Source: Poseidonocella pacifica (GTDB lineage: Bacteria; Pseudomonadota; Alphaproteobacteria; Rhodobacterales; Rhodobacteraceae). From it: a DNA stretch of 64,000 bases. Below, piece by piece: positions 28,193-36,810 of the stretch. The notes under the pieces were generated by a model. It did no database searches. It saw only the letters and a list, made by a program, of their open reading frames with translations, and was not told where the DNA came from. Location of the stretch: positions 558,001-622,000 of the forward strand of contig NZ_FOJU01000002.1 in the NCBI RefSeq assembly GCF_900111875.1, read 5' to 3'. Both the position numbers and the translations under genes were made by a program. How positions within the stretch are numbered: the stretch's first letter is position 1; the number at the start of each line of letters is the position of its first letter.

Positions 28193-29458
28193 CTACAACC
28201 ACTCAGGGAGCGTATCGCGTTTTATGATTTCGTCAAACGTCGGACGGGCCCGGATAACCGCGAATTGATCACCGTGCACCATCACTTCGGGCACAAGTGC
28301 CCGCGTATTATACTCGCTGGCCATCACCGCGCCATAAGCACCCGCGCTGCGAAAGGCCACCAGATCCCCCGGAAAGACCGGGGGCATGGGGCGCTGTTTG
28401 GCGAAAGTATCGCCAGATTCGCAAACCGGCCCGACGATATCGACGTCAGACATCTCCGCACCCGCCTCCGGTTCGACCACCGGGACGATATCGTGATACG
28501 CGTCGTACATCGCAGGACGCAGGAGATCATTCATCGCAGCATCAAGGATCAGGAATTCGCGGCCCTCACCGGACTTGTTGTAAATGACCCGCGAGACGAG
28601 AAGCCCCGCATTCCCTGCAATGAGACGTCCCGGCTCAATCTCAATCTCGCATCCCAGATGCCCCACGGTGCGCTTGATCAATGCACCATAGTCCACCGGC
28701 AGCGGGGGCGCCTCATTCGAACGCGTGTAGGGAATGCCGAGGCCGCCCCCCAGATCCAGTCGCGATATCTCATGCCCATCGGCCCGGAGTTGTTCGGTGA
28801 GATCGGCGACTTTGTTGTAAGCAAGCTCAAACGGCATCAGATCCGTGAGCTGCGAGCCGATATGCACGTCGATCCCGACCACCTTGAGCCCCGGCAGGCT
28901 GGCAGCATGGGCATACACCTCCCGCGCGCGCGCGATCGGAATGCCGAATTTGTTCTCCGACTTGCCAGTGGCGATCTTGGCATGTGTCTTGGCATCCACG
29001 TCCGGGTTTATGCGGATCGTGATCGGGGCCACCACACCCAGAGACGACGCGACTTGGGAAATCACCGCCATCTCGGGTTCGGATTCTACGTTGAACTGGC
29101 GAATTCCTTCGCTGAGCGCGGTATGAATTTCCTCTTTCGTCTTGCCGACGCCGGAGAAAACAATGCGATCTCCCGGTACACCGGCGGCGCGCGCACGTGC
29201 ATATTCCCCGCCCGAAACGACATCCATGCCGGCCCCGAGATCGGCAAGCGTCTTGAGGATCGCTTGGTTGGAGGCCGCCTTCATCGCGTAGCACACGAGA
29301 TGTGGCATCCCGTCGAGCGCGTCATCGAAAAGCTGGAAATGGCGGGTCAGCGTCGCCGTCGAGTAGACATAAAAAGGTGTTCCCACTGTGGCCGCAATTT
29401 CAGCCAGCGGAACGTCTTCGGCATGCAGCGCGCCGCTCTTATAGAGAAAATGGTCCAT
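28193..29458 (-). CDS. lysA: Diaminopimelate decarboxylase
   Basis: This 421-residue PLP enzyme makes L-lysine from meso-diaminopimelate. The PLP lysine is in CYAMKAASN (about residue 58), the glycine-rich phosphate loop is DLGGGLGIPY, and the C-terminal active-site cysteine is in VCESGDTFAK. It lies 36 bp before the TIGR02302 gene in the same direction, probably one transcript. Confidence 0.97.
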   Translation of the reverse strand: MDHFLYKSGALHAEDVPLAEIAATVGTPFYVYSTATLTRHFQLFDDALDGMPHLVCYAMKAASNQAILKTLADLGAGMDVVSGGEYARARAAGVPGDRIVFSGVGKTKEEIHTALSEGIRQFNVESEPEMAVISQVASSLGVVAPITIRINPDVDAKTHAKIATGKSENKFGIPIARAREVYAHAASLPGLKVVGIDVHIGSQLTDLMPFELAYNKVADLTEQLRADGHEISRLDLGGGLGIPYTRSNEAPPLPVDYGALIKRTVGHLGCEIEIEPGRLIAGNAGLLVSRVIYNKSGEGREFLILDAAMNDLLRPAMYDAYHDIVPVVEPEAGAEMSDVDIVGPVCESGDTFAKQRPMPPVFPGDLVAFRSAGAYGAVMASEYNTRALVPEVMVHGDQFAVIRARPTFDEIIKRDTLPEWL

Positions 29459-29598
29459 CGCTTGCTTCCGTTGCCCCAGTGTCGGGTTTCCATAGCAAAG
29501 GGGCCAGCCGCGTCAATCAATCGATCCGTTTGTGAGGCGGCGCTTGGAAAAGCTCTCGGTTCAGCGCGGAGTTGGAAAACTCCGACGCTCAAGCGCAC

Positions 29599-29620
29599 AA
29601 AAGGCGGCCGATGCGGCCGA
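29599..29620 (-). terminator. Intrinsic terminator of the second VPLPA-CTERM gene
   Basis: On the minus strand a CGGCCG stem with a three-base loop is followed by GCC and TTTT. It starts 24 bases after the stop at 29644, so that gene probably does not read through strongly into lysA. Confidence 0.7.
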
Positions 29621-29643
29621 CCTTCCTCTTCAAGTATTGGTTT

Positions 29644-30168
29644 TCAGCGCTGTTTCTTGCGAAAGATCCCAAGCCCTGCGAGCCCTACGAGAGCCAGCGG
29701 AAGACTTGCAGGAAGAGGCACATCGGGCAGCGGCGTGGTTACGAACCGGCCCTGGAAGTAAATGCCAGTCGGAATAAATGCGTCGGTGTAGCTGATGGTC
29801 ACACTATCATCGGTGAACGAGACTGATGCATCGCTATAGTTTTGCACGATCACGAAATCCGTCAACGGGAGCCCACCTACGAAGTCCAAATCAGCCAATG
29901 TCCAGACCACGGTATCCCCGAGGCAGTTAATTCCACAAAGGCTTCTCTCCGAGCGGATCGTGAAGAGATCGCCATCCGGTCCCGCGTTGAGATCATAGAA
30001 CTGGCTAGAGATGTTGCCGTCTTCGCCGGCCCCTGCAGTCGGCGTATAGTCGCCCCAGCTAAACGAGGCGAACAGGCCAAGGTTCACAGAGTCGCCATCA
30101 AGTGTCGCCGCAGCAACAGGCAGTGCCAAAGCTTGCGCCGCGACCAAGGCCGCCAATAATTTCCTCAT
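29644..30168 (-). CDS. Second VPLPA-CTERM sorting-domain protein
   Basis: This is a 174-residue exported protein with a signal peptide (MRKLLAALVAAQALALPVAAA), a probable beta-sandwich of about 125 residues with one CGINC pair, and a C-terminal sorting signal: VPLPAS, the helix LPLALVGLAGLGIF and the basic tail RKKQR. It is the same signal class as the protein at 8041 but the mature domains are not alike. It sits between the argH group and lysA and has its own terminator. No exosortase is nearby. Confidence 0.88.
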   Translation of the reverse strand: MRKLLAALVAAQALALPVAAATLDGDSVNLGLFASFSWGDYTPTAGAGEDGNISSQFYDLNAGPDGDLFTIRSERSLCGINCLGDTVVWTLADLDFVGGLPLTDFVIVQNYSDASVSFTDDSVTISYTDAFIPTGIYFQGRFVTTPLPDVPLPASLPLALVGLAGLGIFRKKQR

Positions 30169-30245
30169 CTTCCAACACCTTTTTAGTAAAAACTCTTAAA
30201 AACGCTTTGGGTGATAGGTATGCCACCTGTCTTTGTCTACGCTGT

Positions 30246-30283
30246 TAACCTTTGGGACGTCTTCTAACCTTTGGGACGTCTTC
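30246..30283. repeat. Perfect 19-bp tandem duplication
   Basis: TAACCTTTGGGACGTCTTC is present twice, head to tail, with no mismatch. It lies in the gap between the DUF2834 gene and the VPLPA-CTERM gene, about 80 bp upstream of the latter's start. It looks like a recent slippage event or a duplicated binding site. Confidence 0.75.
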
Positions 30284-30342
30284 GGTTGAGAATGACCAGC
30301 TGCAGAGTAGTTCGCTGTTCCTTCGCTCCCGGCTTTTTGCCC

Positions 30343-30657
30343 CTACAAAGGCCGAGCCCGCAAAAATAAATAGAGGGGCAGGCCGCAACTGACCCCGACA
30401 AGAAAAGTCGCAGGTATGGCAAGCAAAGCCATAAAATTTCGGCGAACGGCCACCTCTGAGATAATCCAGAGTGTAAGCGCGATGGCCGCGATCATCAGAT
30501 CCCACGCAAGTCCCCTGCTTGCGGCATTGGCGGTCCAGCCCTCCAAGAGGGAGCCGAGCGACCACGGATTGCCGGCGAACCATTGGGCTGCCCAGTATAG
30601 CGGGTGCACCGCTCCCCAAATGGCAAGCAGGAGCCAGAGCAACCGCAAGGGGCTCAT
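30343..30657 (-). CDS. DUF2834-type small membrane protein
   Basis: This 104-residue protein has three hydrophobic helices (residues about 4-24, 46-66 and 75-98) and a pattern (WGAVHPLYW then LGSLLEGW) like DUF2834 proteins, which have no assigned function. It starts at 30657, overlapping the stop of the small lipoprotein by four bases (ATGA). A longer frame upstream is argH and lipoprotein sequence read out of frame. Confidence 0.75.
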   Translation of the reverse strand: MSPLRLLWLLLAIWGAVHPLYWAAQWFAGNPWSLGSLLEGWTANAASRGLAWDLMIAAIALTLWIISEVAVRRNFMALLAIPATFLVGVSCGLPLYLFLRARPL

Positions 30658-30815
30658 CGGCTTCCGAACTCCACCCCGATGGACGTGCGGGTGAAGCCGC
30701 CATTCTTGGAGTTGACCCCGATGGTCGTATCCCCAGTCACGCGAGGAGGGGTTGGTTCCCCATCTGCACCGCAGGCCGCCAGCGCGAGGATGAAGAGCAA
30801 AGATATGGATCTCAT
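30654..30815 (-). CDS. Tiny lipoprotein coupled to argH
   Basis: This 53-residue frame is easily missed. It begins [19 protein letters not shown], a type II signal peptide with lipobox LAAC and the lipidated cysteine at position 15. The remaining 38 residues are polar ([13 protein letters not shown]). Four-base ATGA overlaps link it to argH upstream and to the DUF2834 gene downstream, which strongly supports translation. Small lipoproteins next to argH/lysA are common in this group; no function is known. Confidence 0.85.
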   Translation of the reverse strand: MRSISLLFILALAACGADGEPTPPRVTGDTTIGVNSKNGGFTRTSIGVEFGSR

Positions 30816-32203
30816 GCGAGGGCGTCCTTCCAGCGGGCGACTTGCGCACGGACCTGCTCCGGCGCGGTGCCACCATAAGATGTACGGCTGGCAACGGAGT
30901 TGTGAACCCCCAAGACATCAAAGACGGCGCTTGTGATACCGTCATGGACGGATCGCAGGTCATCAATGCTCAATTCCGGCAGGTCACATCCCTTCTGTTC
31001 CGCCATCGCCACCAGCGCCCCCGTAACGTGATGCGCCTCTCGGAAGGGAAGGCCAAGCTCCCGCACAAGCCAGTCTGCAAGATCGGTCGCGGTCGAGAAG
31101 CCCGCCCCCGCTGCGGCCTGAAGCGCATCCCGGTTGGCCGTCAGATCGGCGATCATTCCGGTCATCGCCGCAAGGGCGAGCATCCAGTTGTCGGCGGCGT
31201 CAAAGACTTGTTCCTTGTCCTCCTGCATGTCCTTCGAATAGGCCAGCGGAAGCCCCTTCATCACCATCATCAATGCGGTTTGCGCACCAAAAATCCGCCC
31301 GACCTTGGCGCGGATGAGTTCCGCCGCGTCGGGGTTTTTCTTCTGGGGCATAATCGACGAGCCGGTCGAAAAACGATCCGACATTGTAACAAACCGGAAT
31401 TGTGCCGAGGACCAGATCACCAGCTCTTCGGACAGACGCGACAGATGCATCGCACAGATCGAGGCCACGCCCAGAAACTCCAACGCGAAATCCCGGTCCG
31501 AAACGGCATCGAGCGAATTGGCGGTGGGGCGATCAAAACCGAGCGCCTTTGCCGTCATGTCCCGATCGATCGGAAAGGACGTTCCGGCAAGCGCGGCAGA
31601 GCCTAGCGGGCATTCGTTCATCCGCGCGCGGGCATCCCTCACGCGGGATCGGTCCCGGGCGAACATCTCGACATAGGCCATCATGTGATGGCCCCAAGTG
31701 ACCGGTTGCGCCGTCTGAAGGTGCGTGAAGCCCGGCATGACCCAACCGGCCCCCTGCTCGGCCTGCACCAACAGCGCTTGCATCAACGCGGTAAGTCCCT
31801 GCTCTGCGGCGTCGAATTGATCGCGCACCCAAAGGCGGAAGTCGGTCGCAACCTGATCGTTGCGCGACCGCGCGGTATGAAGCCGCCCCGCGGCCTCCCC
31901 GACCACCTCTTTCAGCCGTGCCTCGACGTTCATGTGAATGTCCTCCAGCGCGGCGGAGAATTCGAACGTGCCGCCCTCGATCTCTGACAACACCGTGAGG
32001 AGGCCTTCACGGATGGCCTCTGCGTCTTTATCAGTGATGATGCCTGTCGCAGCCAACATGGATGCATGGGCACGCGAACCTGCGATGTCCTGTGCGGCCA
32101 ACCGCTTGTCGTATCCGATCGAAGCGTTGATCGCCTCCATGATCGCATCCGGCCCGGCGGAGAAACGTCCGCCCCACATCTGGTTCGCCTTGTCGTTGGT
32201 CAT
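30812..32203 (-). CDS. argH: Argininosuccinate lyase
   Basis: This 463-residue enzyme splits argininosuccinate into arginine and fumarate. The fumarase-superfamily signature with the catalytic serine is [12 protein letters not shown] (about residues 277-288), and [16 protein letters not shown] is the N-terminal substrate loop. The start at 32203 ([14 protein letters not shown]) matches the family; the frame continues to 32275 without support. A GAGGG site precedes it. Only 20 bp separate its start from the divergent TlpA-type gene. Confidence 0.97.
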   Translation of the reverse strand: MTNDKANQMWGGRFSAGPDAIMEAINASIGYDKRLAAQDIAGSRAHASMLAATGIITDKDAEAIREGLLTVLSEIEGGTFEFSAALEDIHMNVEARLKEVVGEAAGRLHTARSRNDQVATDFRLWVRDQFDAAEQGLTALMQALLVQAEQGAGWVMPGFTHLQTAQPVTWGHHMMAYVEMFARDRSRVRDARARMNECPLGSAALAGTSFPIDRDMTAKALGFDRPTANSLDAVSDRDFALEFLGVASICAMHLSRLSEELVIWSSAQFRFVTMSDRFSTGSSIMPQKKNPDAAELIRAKVGRIFGAQTALMMVMKGLPLAYSKDMQEDKEQVFDAADNWMLALAAMTGMIADLTANRDALQAAAGAGFSTATDLADWLVRELGLPFREAHHVTGALVAMAEQKGCDLPELSIDDLRSVHDGITSAVFDVLGVHNSVASRTSYGGTAPEQVRAQVARWKDALA

Positions 32204-32223
32204 GTTCAGCCCTCGGAGGGAAA

Positions 32224-32781
32224 ATGGGAAAGCTCTTTGCCGCAGCGGTGTATACGGCCCTTCTCGTCGGTGCAAATGCCACTCATGCAGACATCGCCAG
32301 TCTGCGCGAGGGAGACATGAAAAAGCTCGTGGTTCACACGGAGCCCCGCGGTGCTGCGACGGAAGTCACGTTTGAGACGGCCTCAGGCGGCACGGCCACG
32401 CTCAGTGATTACGCGGGCAAGTATGTCCTGTTGAATTTCTGGGCCACGTGGTGCGCCCCCTGCCGCGAAGAGATGCCGATGCTTTCTGAATTGCAGTCCA
32501 GCTTCGGCGGGGAGGACTTTGAGGTGGTCACCGTCGCGACAGGGCGAAACATGCCCGCCGCCATCGACCGGTTCTTTGCGGAGATCGACGTGGACAATCT
32601 GCCGCGTCACCGCGACCCGAAACAGGCTCTCGCGCGGCGGATGGCCGTTCTCGGGCTGCCGATCACTGTGCTTCTCAATCCCGAGGGGCTTGAAATAGCC
32701 CGGTTGCAGGGGGATGCGGATTGGTCGAGCGAGAGCGCCAAGGCGATCATCGCCGCGCTGCTGGCACAGCCTGAAGGCTAG
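32224..32781 (+). CDS. tlpA: TlpA-family thiol:disulfide oxidoreductase
   Basis: This 185-residue exported thioredoxin-fold protein starts with a signal peptide ([22 protein letters not shown]). The active site is [14 protein letters not shown] (CAPC near residues 79-82) and the cis-proline follows in LGLPITVLL. Such proteins reduce apocytochrome or copper-site cysteines in the periplasm. The start codon is only 20 bp from the argH start on the other strand, and the ribosome site GGAGGG lies three bases before the ATG, an unusually short spacing. Confidence 0.88.
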   Translation: MGKLFAAAVYTALLVGANATHADIASLREGDMKKLVVHTEPRGAATEVTFETASGGTATLSDYAGKYVLLNFWATWCAPCREEMPMLSELQSSFGGEDFEVVTVATGRNMPAAIDRFFAEIDVDNLPRHRDPKQALARRMAVLGLPITVLLNPEGLEIARLQGDADWSSESAKAIIAALLAQPEG

Positions 32782-32876
32782 TCGGTCGTATTTGAAAGAC
32801 TTCCCCAGCAGGGATTCACACCGCGTTAGCCTGAAATCTCTAGGCAAATTGCTCAGGTGAAGTTCGGGGAATTTTC

Positions 32877-33713
32877 ATGGCAGATGATTTCGGTACGAAC
32901 CGTGGCAACGGCGGTGTGTCCTCACCGCTCGACCTTGCGGTGGAGCAGCGGGATCGAAATACGCTCAGGATGGTGCAAGAAGCGGTCGCCGCTGGCGATC
33001 TCACGCTTGCCTATCAACCGGTCGTACAGGCGCGCCAGACGGATCAGGTCGCCTTTTACGAAGGACTGATGCGCATCATCGATGAAACAGGCCGGATCAT
33101 TCCCGCAGCCGATTTCATGTACGCGGTCGAGGACACCGACACTGGCCGTGAGATCGACCGCGCGGCCCTCGCCATGGGGATGCGAACGCTGATGATGCAT
33201 TCGAACATCCGGATTTCCGTCAATATGTCGGCGCGTTCCATCGGGTATGAGCCTTGGATGCACACGCTCAACCAGTTTCTCACCGAAGAACCCGGAATAG
33301 GGGAGCGTCTGATCCTTGAGATCACCGAAAGCTCGGCCATGCTCATGCCTGACCTCGTGGTCGACTTCATGGATCGCCTGCAGGCACATGGCGTCGCCTT
33401 CGCGCTGGACGATTTCGGCTCCGGCTACACCGCGTTCCGTTACTTCAAGGATTTCTTCTTTGATGCGGTCAAGATCGACGGGCAATTCATCTCCGGCATT
33501 CATCGCAGCGAGGACAATCAGGTTCTCACGCAGGCTCTCGTGATGATCGCCCGTCATTTCGATATGTTCTCCGTCGCGGAAAACGTGGAAAGTGAGGCAG
33601 ATGCCCGGTATCTCGCCTCCATTGGAGTGAACTGTTTGCAGGGGTATCTGTTTGGCGCTCCCACAACCGAAGCACTCTTTGACGGGGCTCCACAGCGCAA
33701 CCGTCAGGCGTAA
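32877..33713 (+). CDS. EAL-domain c-di-GMP phosphodiesterase
   Basis: This 278-residue single-domain protein hydrolyses or binds cyclic di-GMP. Catalytic motifs are retained: EGL in place of EAL (FYEGLMR), NMSARS, EITESS, DDFGSGYTAFRYF, KIDGQF, and AENVE where AEGVE is usual, then LQGYLFG. All metal and base residues appear intact, so activity is likely. There is no sensor domain or membrane helix. Confidence 0.92.
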   Translation: MADDFGTNRGNGGVSSPLDLAVEQRDRNTLRMVQEAVAAGDLTLAYQPVVQARQTDQVAFYEGLMRIIDETGRIIPAADFMYAVEDTDTGREIDRAALAMGMRTLMMHSNIRISVNMSARSIGYEPWMHTLNQFLTEEPGIGERLILEITESSAMLMPDLVVDFMDRLQAHGVAFALDDFGSGYTAFRYFKDFFFDAVKIDGQFISGIHRSEDNQVLTQALVMIARHFDMFSVAENVESEADARYLASIGVNCLQGYLFGAPTTEALFDGAPQRNRQA

Positions 33714-33753
33714 GGTTCGAAGGTTTTGCGCGCGCCCCATTGTTGACCATGGG

Positions 33754-33768
33754 TTAATCCATTATTCA
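33754..33768 (+). promoter_or_regulatory. CtrA-like box upstream of phaA
   Basis: TTAATCCATTATTCA fits TTAA-N7-TTCA, one base from the CtrA consensus, 64 bases before the phaA start. A GCCGGGG/CCCCGGC hairpin follows at 33780-33802. Motif-only evidence. Confidence 0.3.
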
Positions 33769-33832
33769 GATATCGAGATGCCGGGGGACATCGATCCCCG
33801 GCGGGCTCGTGATGGAAAAAGGATCGAACCTC

Positions 33833-35008
33833 ATGACCAACGTTGTAATCGCTTCAGCCGCTCGTACCGCAGTCGGCAGTTTCACCGGATCATTCGCGAC
33901 GACCCCTGCCCATGATCTCGGCGCGAAGGTTCTGGAGGAAGTCGTCGCAAGAGCGGGCATCGAAAAGGGCGAGGTTTCCGAGACGATCCTCGGTCAGGTA
34001 TTGACCGCTGCCCAAGGCCAGAACCCCGCCCGCCAAGCCCATATCAACGCAGGATTGCCCCAAGAATCAGCGGCTTGGAGCATCAATCAGGTTTGTGGCT
34101 CCGGTCTGCGCGCGGTCGCTCTGGGCGCGCAACACATCCAGCTTGGCGATGCAGATATCATTTGCGCAGGCGGACAGGAGAACATGTCGCTCTCCCCCCA
34201 TGCCGCCCACCTTCGGGCCGGTCACAAGATGGGCGACGTAAAGTACATCGACACGATGATCCGTGACGGTTTGTGGGATGCATTCAACGGCTATCACATG
34301 GGTCAGACGGCCGAGAATGTCGCCGAGAAATGGCAGATCAGCCGCGACGTGCAGGATGAATTCGCCGCCGCTTCACAGAACAAGGCCGAAGCTGCGCAGA
34401 AAGCAGGCAAGTTCAAGGACGAGATCGTCCCCTTCACGGTCAAGACCCGGAAGGGCGACATCATCGTGGAAGAGGATGAGTATATCCGCCACGGTGCGTC
34501 CGTCGAAGGCATGCAGAAACTGCGCCCCGCCTTCACCAAGGATGGCACGGTCACCGCGGGCAACGCCTCCGGCCTGAACGATGGTGCGGCTGCGGTTCTT
34601 CTCATGACAGCGGATGCCGCGGAGAAGCGTGGAATCACGCCGCTCGCGCGTATCGTATCCTACGCCACCGCCGGCCTTGACCCTTCGATCATGGGCGCCG
34701 GTCCGATCTATGCCTCGCGCAAGGCGCTCGACAAAGCTGGCTGGAGCGTCGGGGATCTGGACCTCGTTGAGGCGAACGAAGCCTTTGCCGCACAGGCCTG
34801 CGCGGTGAACAAGGACATGGGTTGGGACCCGTCCATCGTGAACGTCAACGGCGGCGCGATCGCCATCGGGCATCCGATCGGCGCCTCCGGCTGCCGGGTT
34901 CTCAACACGCTGCTGTTCGAAATGCAGCGCCGTGGTGCCAAGAAGGGCCTCGCAACGCTGTGCATTGGTGGCGGTATGGGCGTCGCCATGTGCGTCGAAC
35001 GGCCATAA
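33833..35008 (+). CDS. phaA: Acetyl-CoA C-acetyltransferase (beta-ketothiolase)
   Basis: This 391-residue biosynthetic thiolase condenses two acetyl-CoA to acetoacetyl-CoA for polyhydroxybutyrate. The acylated cysteine is in [11 protein letters not shown] (about residue 88), the active histidine in GHPIGASG, and the second cysteine in CIGGGMGVA. The start at 33833 has AAGGA 9 bases upstream; an in-frame ATG at 33809 is less likely. Its usual partner phbB lies 950 bp downstream, with a patatin gene between them. Confidence 0.95.
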   Translation: MTNVVIASAARTAVGSFTGSFATTPAHDLGAKVLEEVVARAGIEKGEVSETILGQVLTAAQGQNPARQAHINAGLPQESAAWSINQVCGSGLRAVALGAQHIQLGDADIICAGGQENMSLSPHAAHLRAGHKMGDVKYIDTMIRDGLWDAFNGYHMGQTAENVAEKWQISRDVQDEFAAASQNKAEAAQKAGKFKDEIVPFTVKTRKGDIIVEEDEYIRHGASVEGMQKLRPAFTKDGTVTAGNASGLNDGAAAVLLMTADAAEKRGITPLARIVSYATAGLDPSIMGAGPIYASRKALDKAGWSVGDLDLVEANEAFAAQACAVNKDMGWDPSIVNVNGGAIAIGHPIGASGCRVLNTLLFEMQRRGAKKGLATLCIGGGMGVAMCVERP

Positions 35009-35044
35009 AGTCTGGTACGGGCCGGCTCCGTCCGGCCCATCACC

Positions 35045-35893
35045 ATGCCAAGTTTGCCCCCCAACCCCGAACAGATCGTCTTCTCCGGAGGCGGGTTACG
35101 CTGTTTCTGGCAAGGCGGGTTCATGAGTGTTTACTGCGAGGCCTGTTCGCCCACGCCGCGTAGGGTAACCGGGGTTTCAGGGGGAGCCTTGGCCGGCGCG
35201 GCCTTCCTCGGCGGGGTTGAGCGGCGCTTGCTGGATGTGATGTGCGACGCGTTTGCAGGGCAGGACAGCAATTTCGACCCGTTCCAGAAGGACGGACGCG
35301 GTCTTACGCCCCACCAAACCGTTTATTGCGAAGTGGTGGAGCAGGTCCTGGATGCCTCCGTGGCATCGCGCATCGAAAGCGGTCCCTCCTTTCAGATCCT
35401 TATCGCTCATCCCCCGGAGCGCCCCGCCCCCACGCTGACCGGCATGGCGATGACCGCCGCCTATGAGGCTGAATTACACATCAAAAACGCGCCGCATTTT
35501 GGGTGGGCCCAGAAAATTGGCCTCACGTCACAACTTGTCGACGCAAGGCAAGCCGCGCGTGAGGGAAAGCTTTGCGATCTGGTCTGTGCGGCCGCAGTGA
35601 TCCCGCCGGTGTTCGAGCCCCCGCTTTGGGAAGGGCGCCCGGTGGTTGATGGCGGAATGGCCGATCAGGCCCCGATGCCCGACCCGGACGAGGGCGAGAC
35701 GCTGGTTCTGCTGACACGGGACTATGATTCCCTGCCGGAATTTCCGGGCAGGTATTACGTCTCCCCCGAGGTAGAGACGCCCGCAGACAAGATCGATTTT
35801 ACGGATCCCGACAAGCTTCGGGCGACGTGGGAGCACGGAGAGGAGGATGCGCGGCGCCTTCTCACCGACAGGCACAGGAAGGCCGCGCAATAA
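35045..35893 (+). CDS. Patatin-like phospholipase
   Basis: This 282-residue serine acyl hydrolase has the oxyanion loop SGGGLRCFWQGG (about residues 15-26), the nucleophile GVSGGALAG (Ser about 43), and the catalytic aspartate in VVDGGMADQAP. No signal peptide is visible, so it acts in the cytoplasm. It is wedged between phaA and phbB in the same direction. A role in lipid or PHB-granule turnover is possible but purely by position. A 7-bp GC hairpin (35019-35038) lies between phaA and this start. Confidence 0.88.
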   Translation: MPSLPPNPEQIVFSGGGLRCFWQGGFMSVYCEACSPTPRRVTGVSGGALAGAAFLGGVERRLLDVMCDAFAGQDSNFDPFQKDGRGLTPHQTVYCEVVEQVLDASVASRIESGPSFQILIAHPPERPAPTLTGMAMTAAYEAELHIKNAPHFGWAQKIGLTSQLVDARQAAREGKLCDLVCAAAVIPPVFEPPLWEGRPVVDGGMADQAPMPDPDEGETLVLLTRDYDSLPEFPGRYYVSPEVETPADKIDFTDPDKLRATWEHGEEDARRLLTDRHRKAAQ

Positions 35894-35900
35894 ACTTGCC

Positions 35901-35929
35901 CAACATCGCAATTATATTTATTGATGTTG
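35901..35929 (+). promoter_or_regulatory. Inverted repeat before phbB
   Basis: CAACATC and GATGTTG flank an AT-rich 15-base centre in the 64 bp between the patatin and phbB. It could be an operator for a separate phbB promoter. The binding protein is unknown. Confidence 0.35.
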
Positions 35930-35957
35930 CGAGGGTGTTCAAGAAGAGGATGATGCG

Positions 35958-36680
35958 ATGTCTCGAATAGCGCTTGTTACCGGGGGAAGCCGCGGGATTG
36001 GGGAGGCGATTTCCAAAGCTCTCAAGGCCGAAGGGTATACCGTCGCGGCGACCTACGCGGGCAATGACGAAAAGGCCGCGGCATTTACCGAGGCGACCGG
36101 GATCAAGACCTACAAGTGGAACGTCGCCGATTACGCGGCGAGCAAGGAAGGGATCGCCAAGGTTGAGGAGGATCTTGGCCCAATCGATGTTGTGGTGGCC
36201 AACGCCGGGATCACGCGGGATGCTCCATTCCACAAAATGACCCCCGAGCAGTGGAACGACGTGATAGACACCAACCTGACGGGCGTGTTCAACACGGTTC
36301 ATCCGATCTGGCCGGGCATGCGCGAACGCGGCTTTGGCCGTATCATCGTGATCAGCTCGATCAACGGGCAAAAGGGCCAGTTTGCGCAGGTCAACTATGC
36401 CGCGACCAAGGCGGGGGATCTTGGGATTGTGAAGAGCCTCGCTCAGGAAGGCGCCGCGAAGGGGATCACCGCCAACGCAATCTGTCCGGGATATATCGCA
36501 ACAGAGATGGTGATGGCCGTCCCGGAAAAGGTGCGCGAGAAGATCATCGGAATGATTCCGGCGGGCCGCCTCGGTGAGCCCGAAGAGATCGCTCGCTGCG
36601 TCACGTTCCTTGCATCGGACGATGCCAGCTTCATCAATGGTTCGACCATTTCCGCAAACGGCGCGCAGTTCTTCGCCTGA
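35958..36680 (+). CDS. phbB: Acetoacetyl-CoA reductase
   Basis: This 240-residue NADPH-dependent short-chain dehydrogenase reduces acetoacetyl-CoA to (R)-3-hydroxybutyryl-CoA for PHB. It has the SDR cofactor motif TGGSRGIGEAI (about residues 8-18), NAG near 86, and the catalytic Ser and Tyr/Lys in SSINGQKGQ and YAATKAG. The PhaB-type motif GQKGQFAQVNYAA supports the specific call over other SDRs. AGAGGA precedes the ATG. Confidence 0.94.
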   Translation: MSRIALVTGGSRGIGEAISKALKAEGYTVAATYAGNDEKAAAFTEATGIKTYKWNVADYAASKEGIAKVEEDLGPIDVVVANAGITRDAPFHKMTPEQWNDVIDTNLTGVFNTVHPIWPGMRERGFGRIIVISSINGQKGQFAQVNYAATKAGDLGIVKSLAQEGAAKGITANAICPGYIATEMVMAVPEKVREKIIGMIPAGRLGEPEEIARCVTFLASDDASFINGSTISANGAQFFA

Positions 36681-36686
36681 AACGAG

Positions 36687-36714
36687 GGGCCCGCTCTATC
36701 CGGGCGGGCCCTTT
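36687..36714 (+). terminator. Hairpin after phbB, weak terminator
   Basis: An 8-bp stem (GGGCCCGC/GCGGGCCC) lies seven bases after the phbB stop, but only three T residues follow, so termination may be partial. Confidence 0.6.
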
Positions 36715-36810
36715 GTGCGCCCAAGCACAGCCCCCGCGCCCGTGTGGGGATTTCAATGGCAGGCACCCGGACCGATATTGCGACCAACGCAAATCTGAAA
36801 GGACGTAGCC

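Noticed and set aside
33780-33802. GC hairpin before phaA as a terminator of the EAL gene
   Set aside because: The stem is strong but has no T run and lies close to the phaA ribosome site, so its role is undecided.
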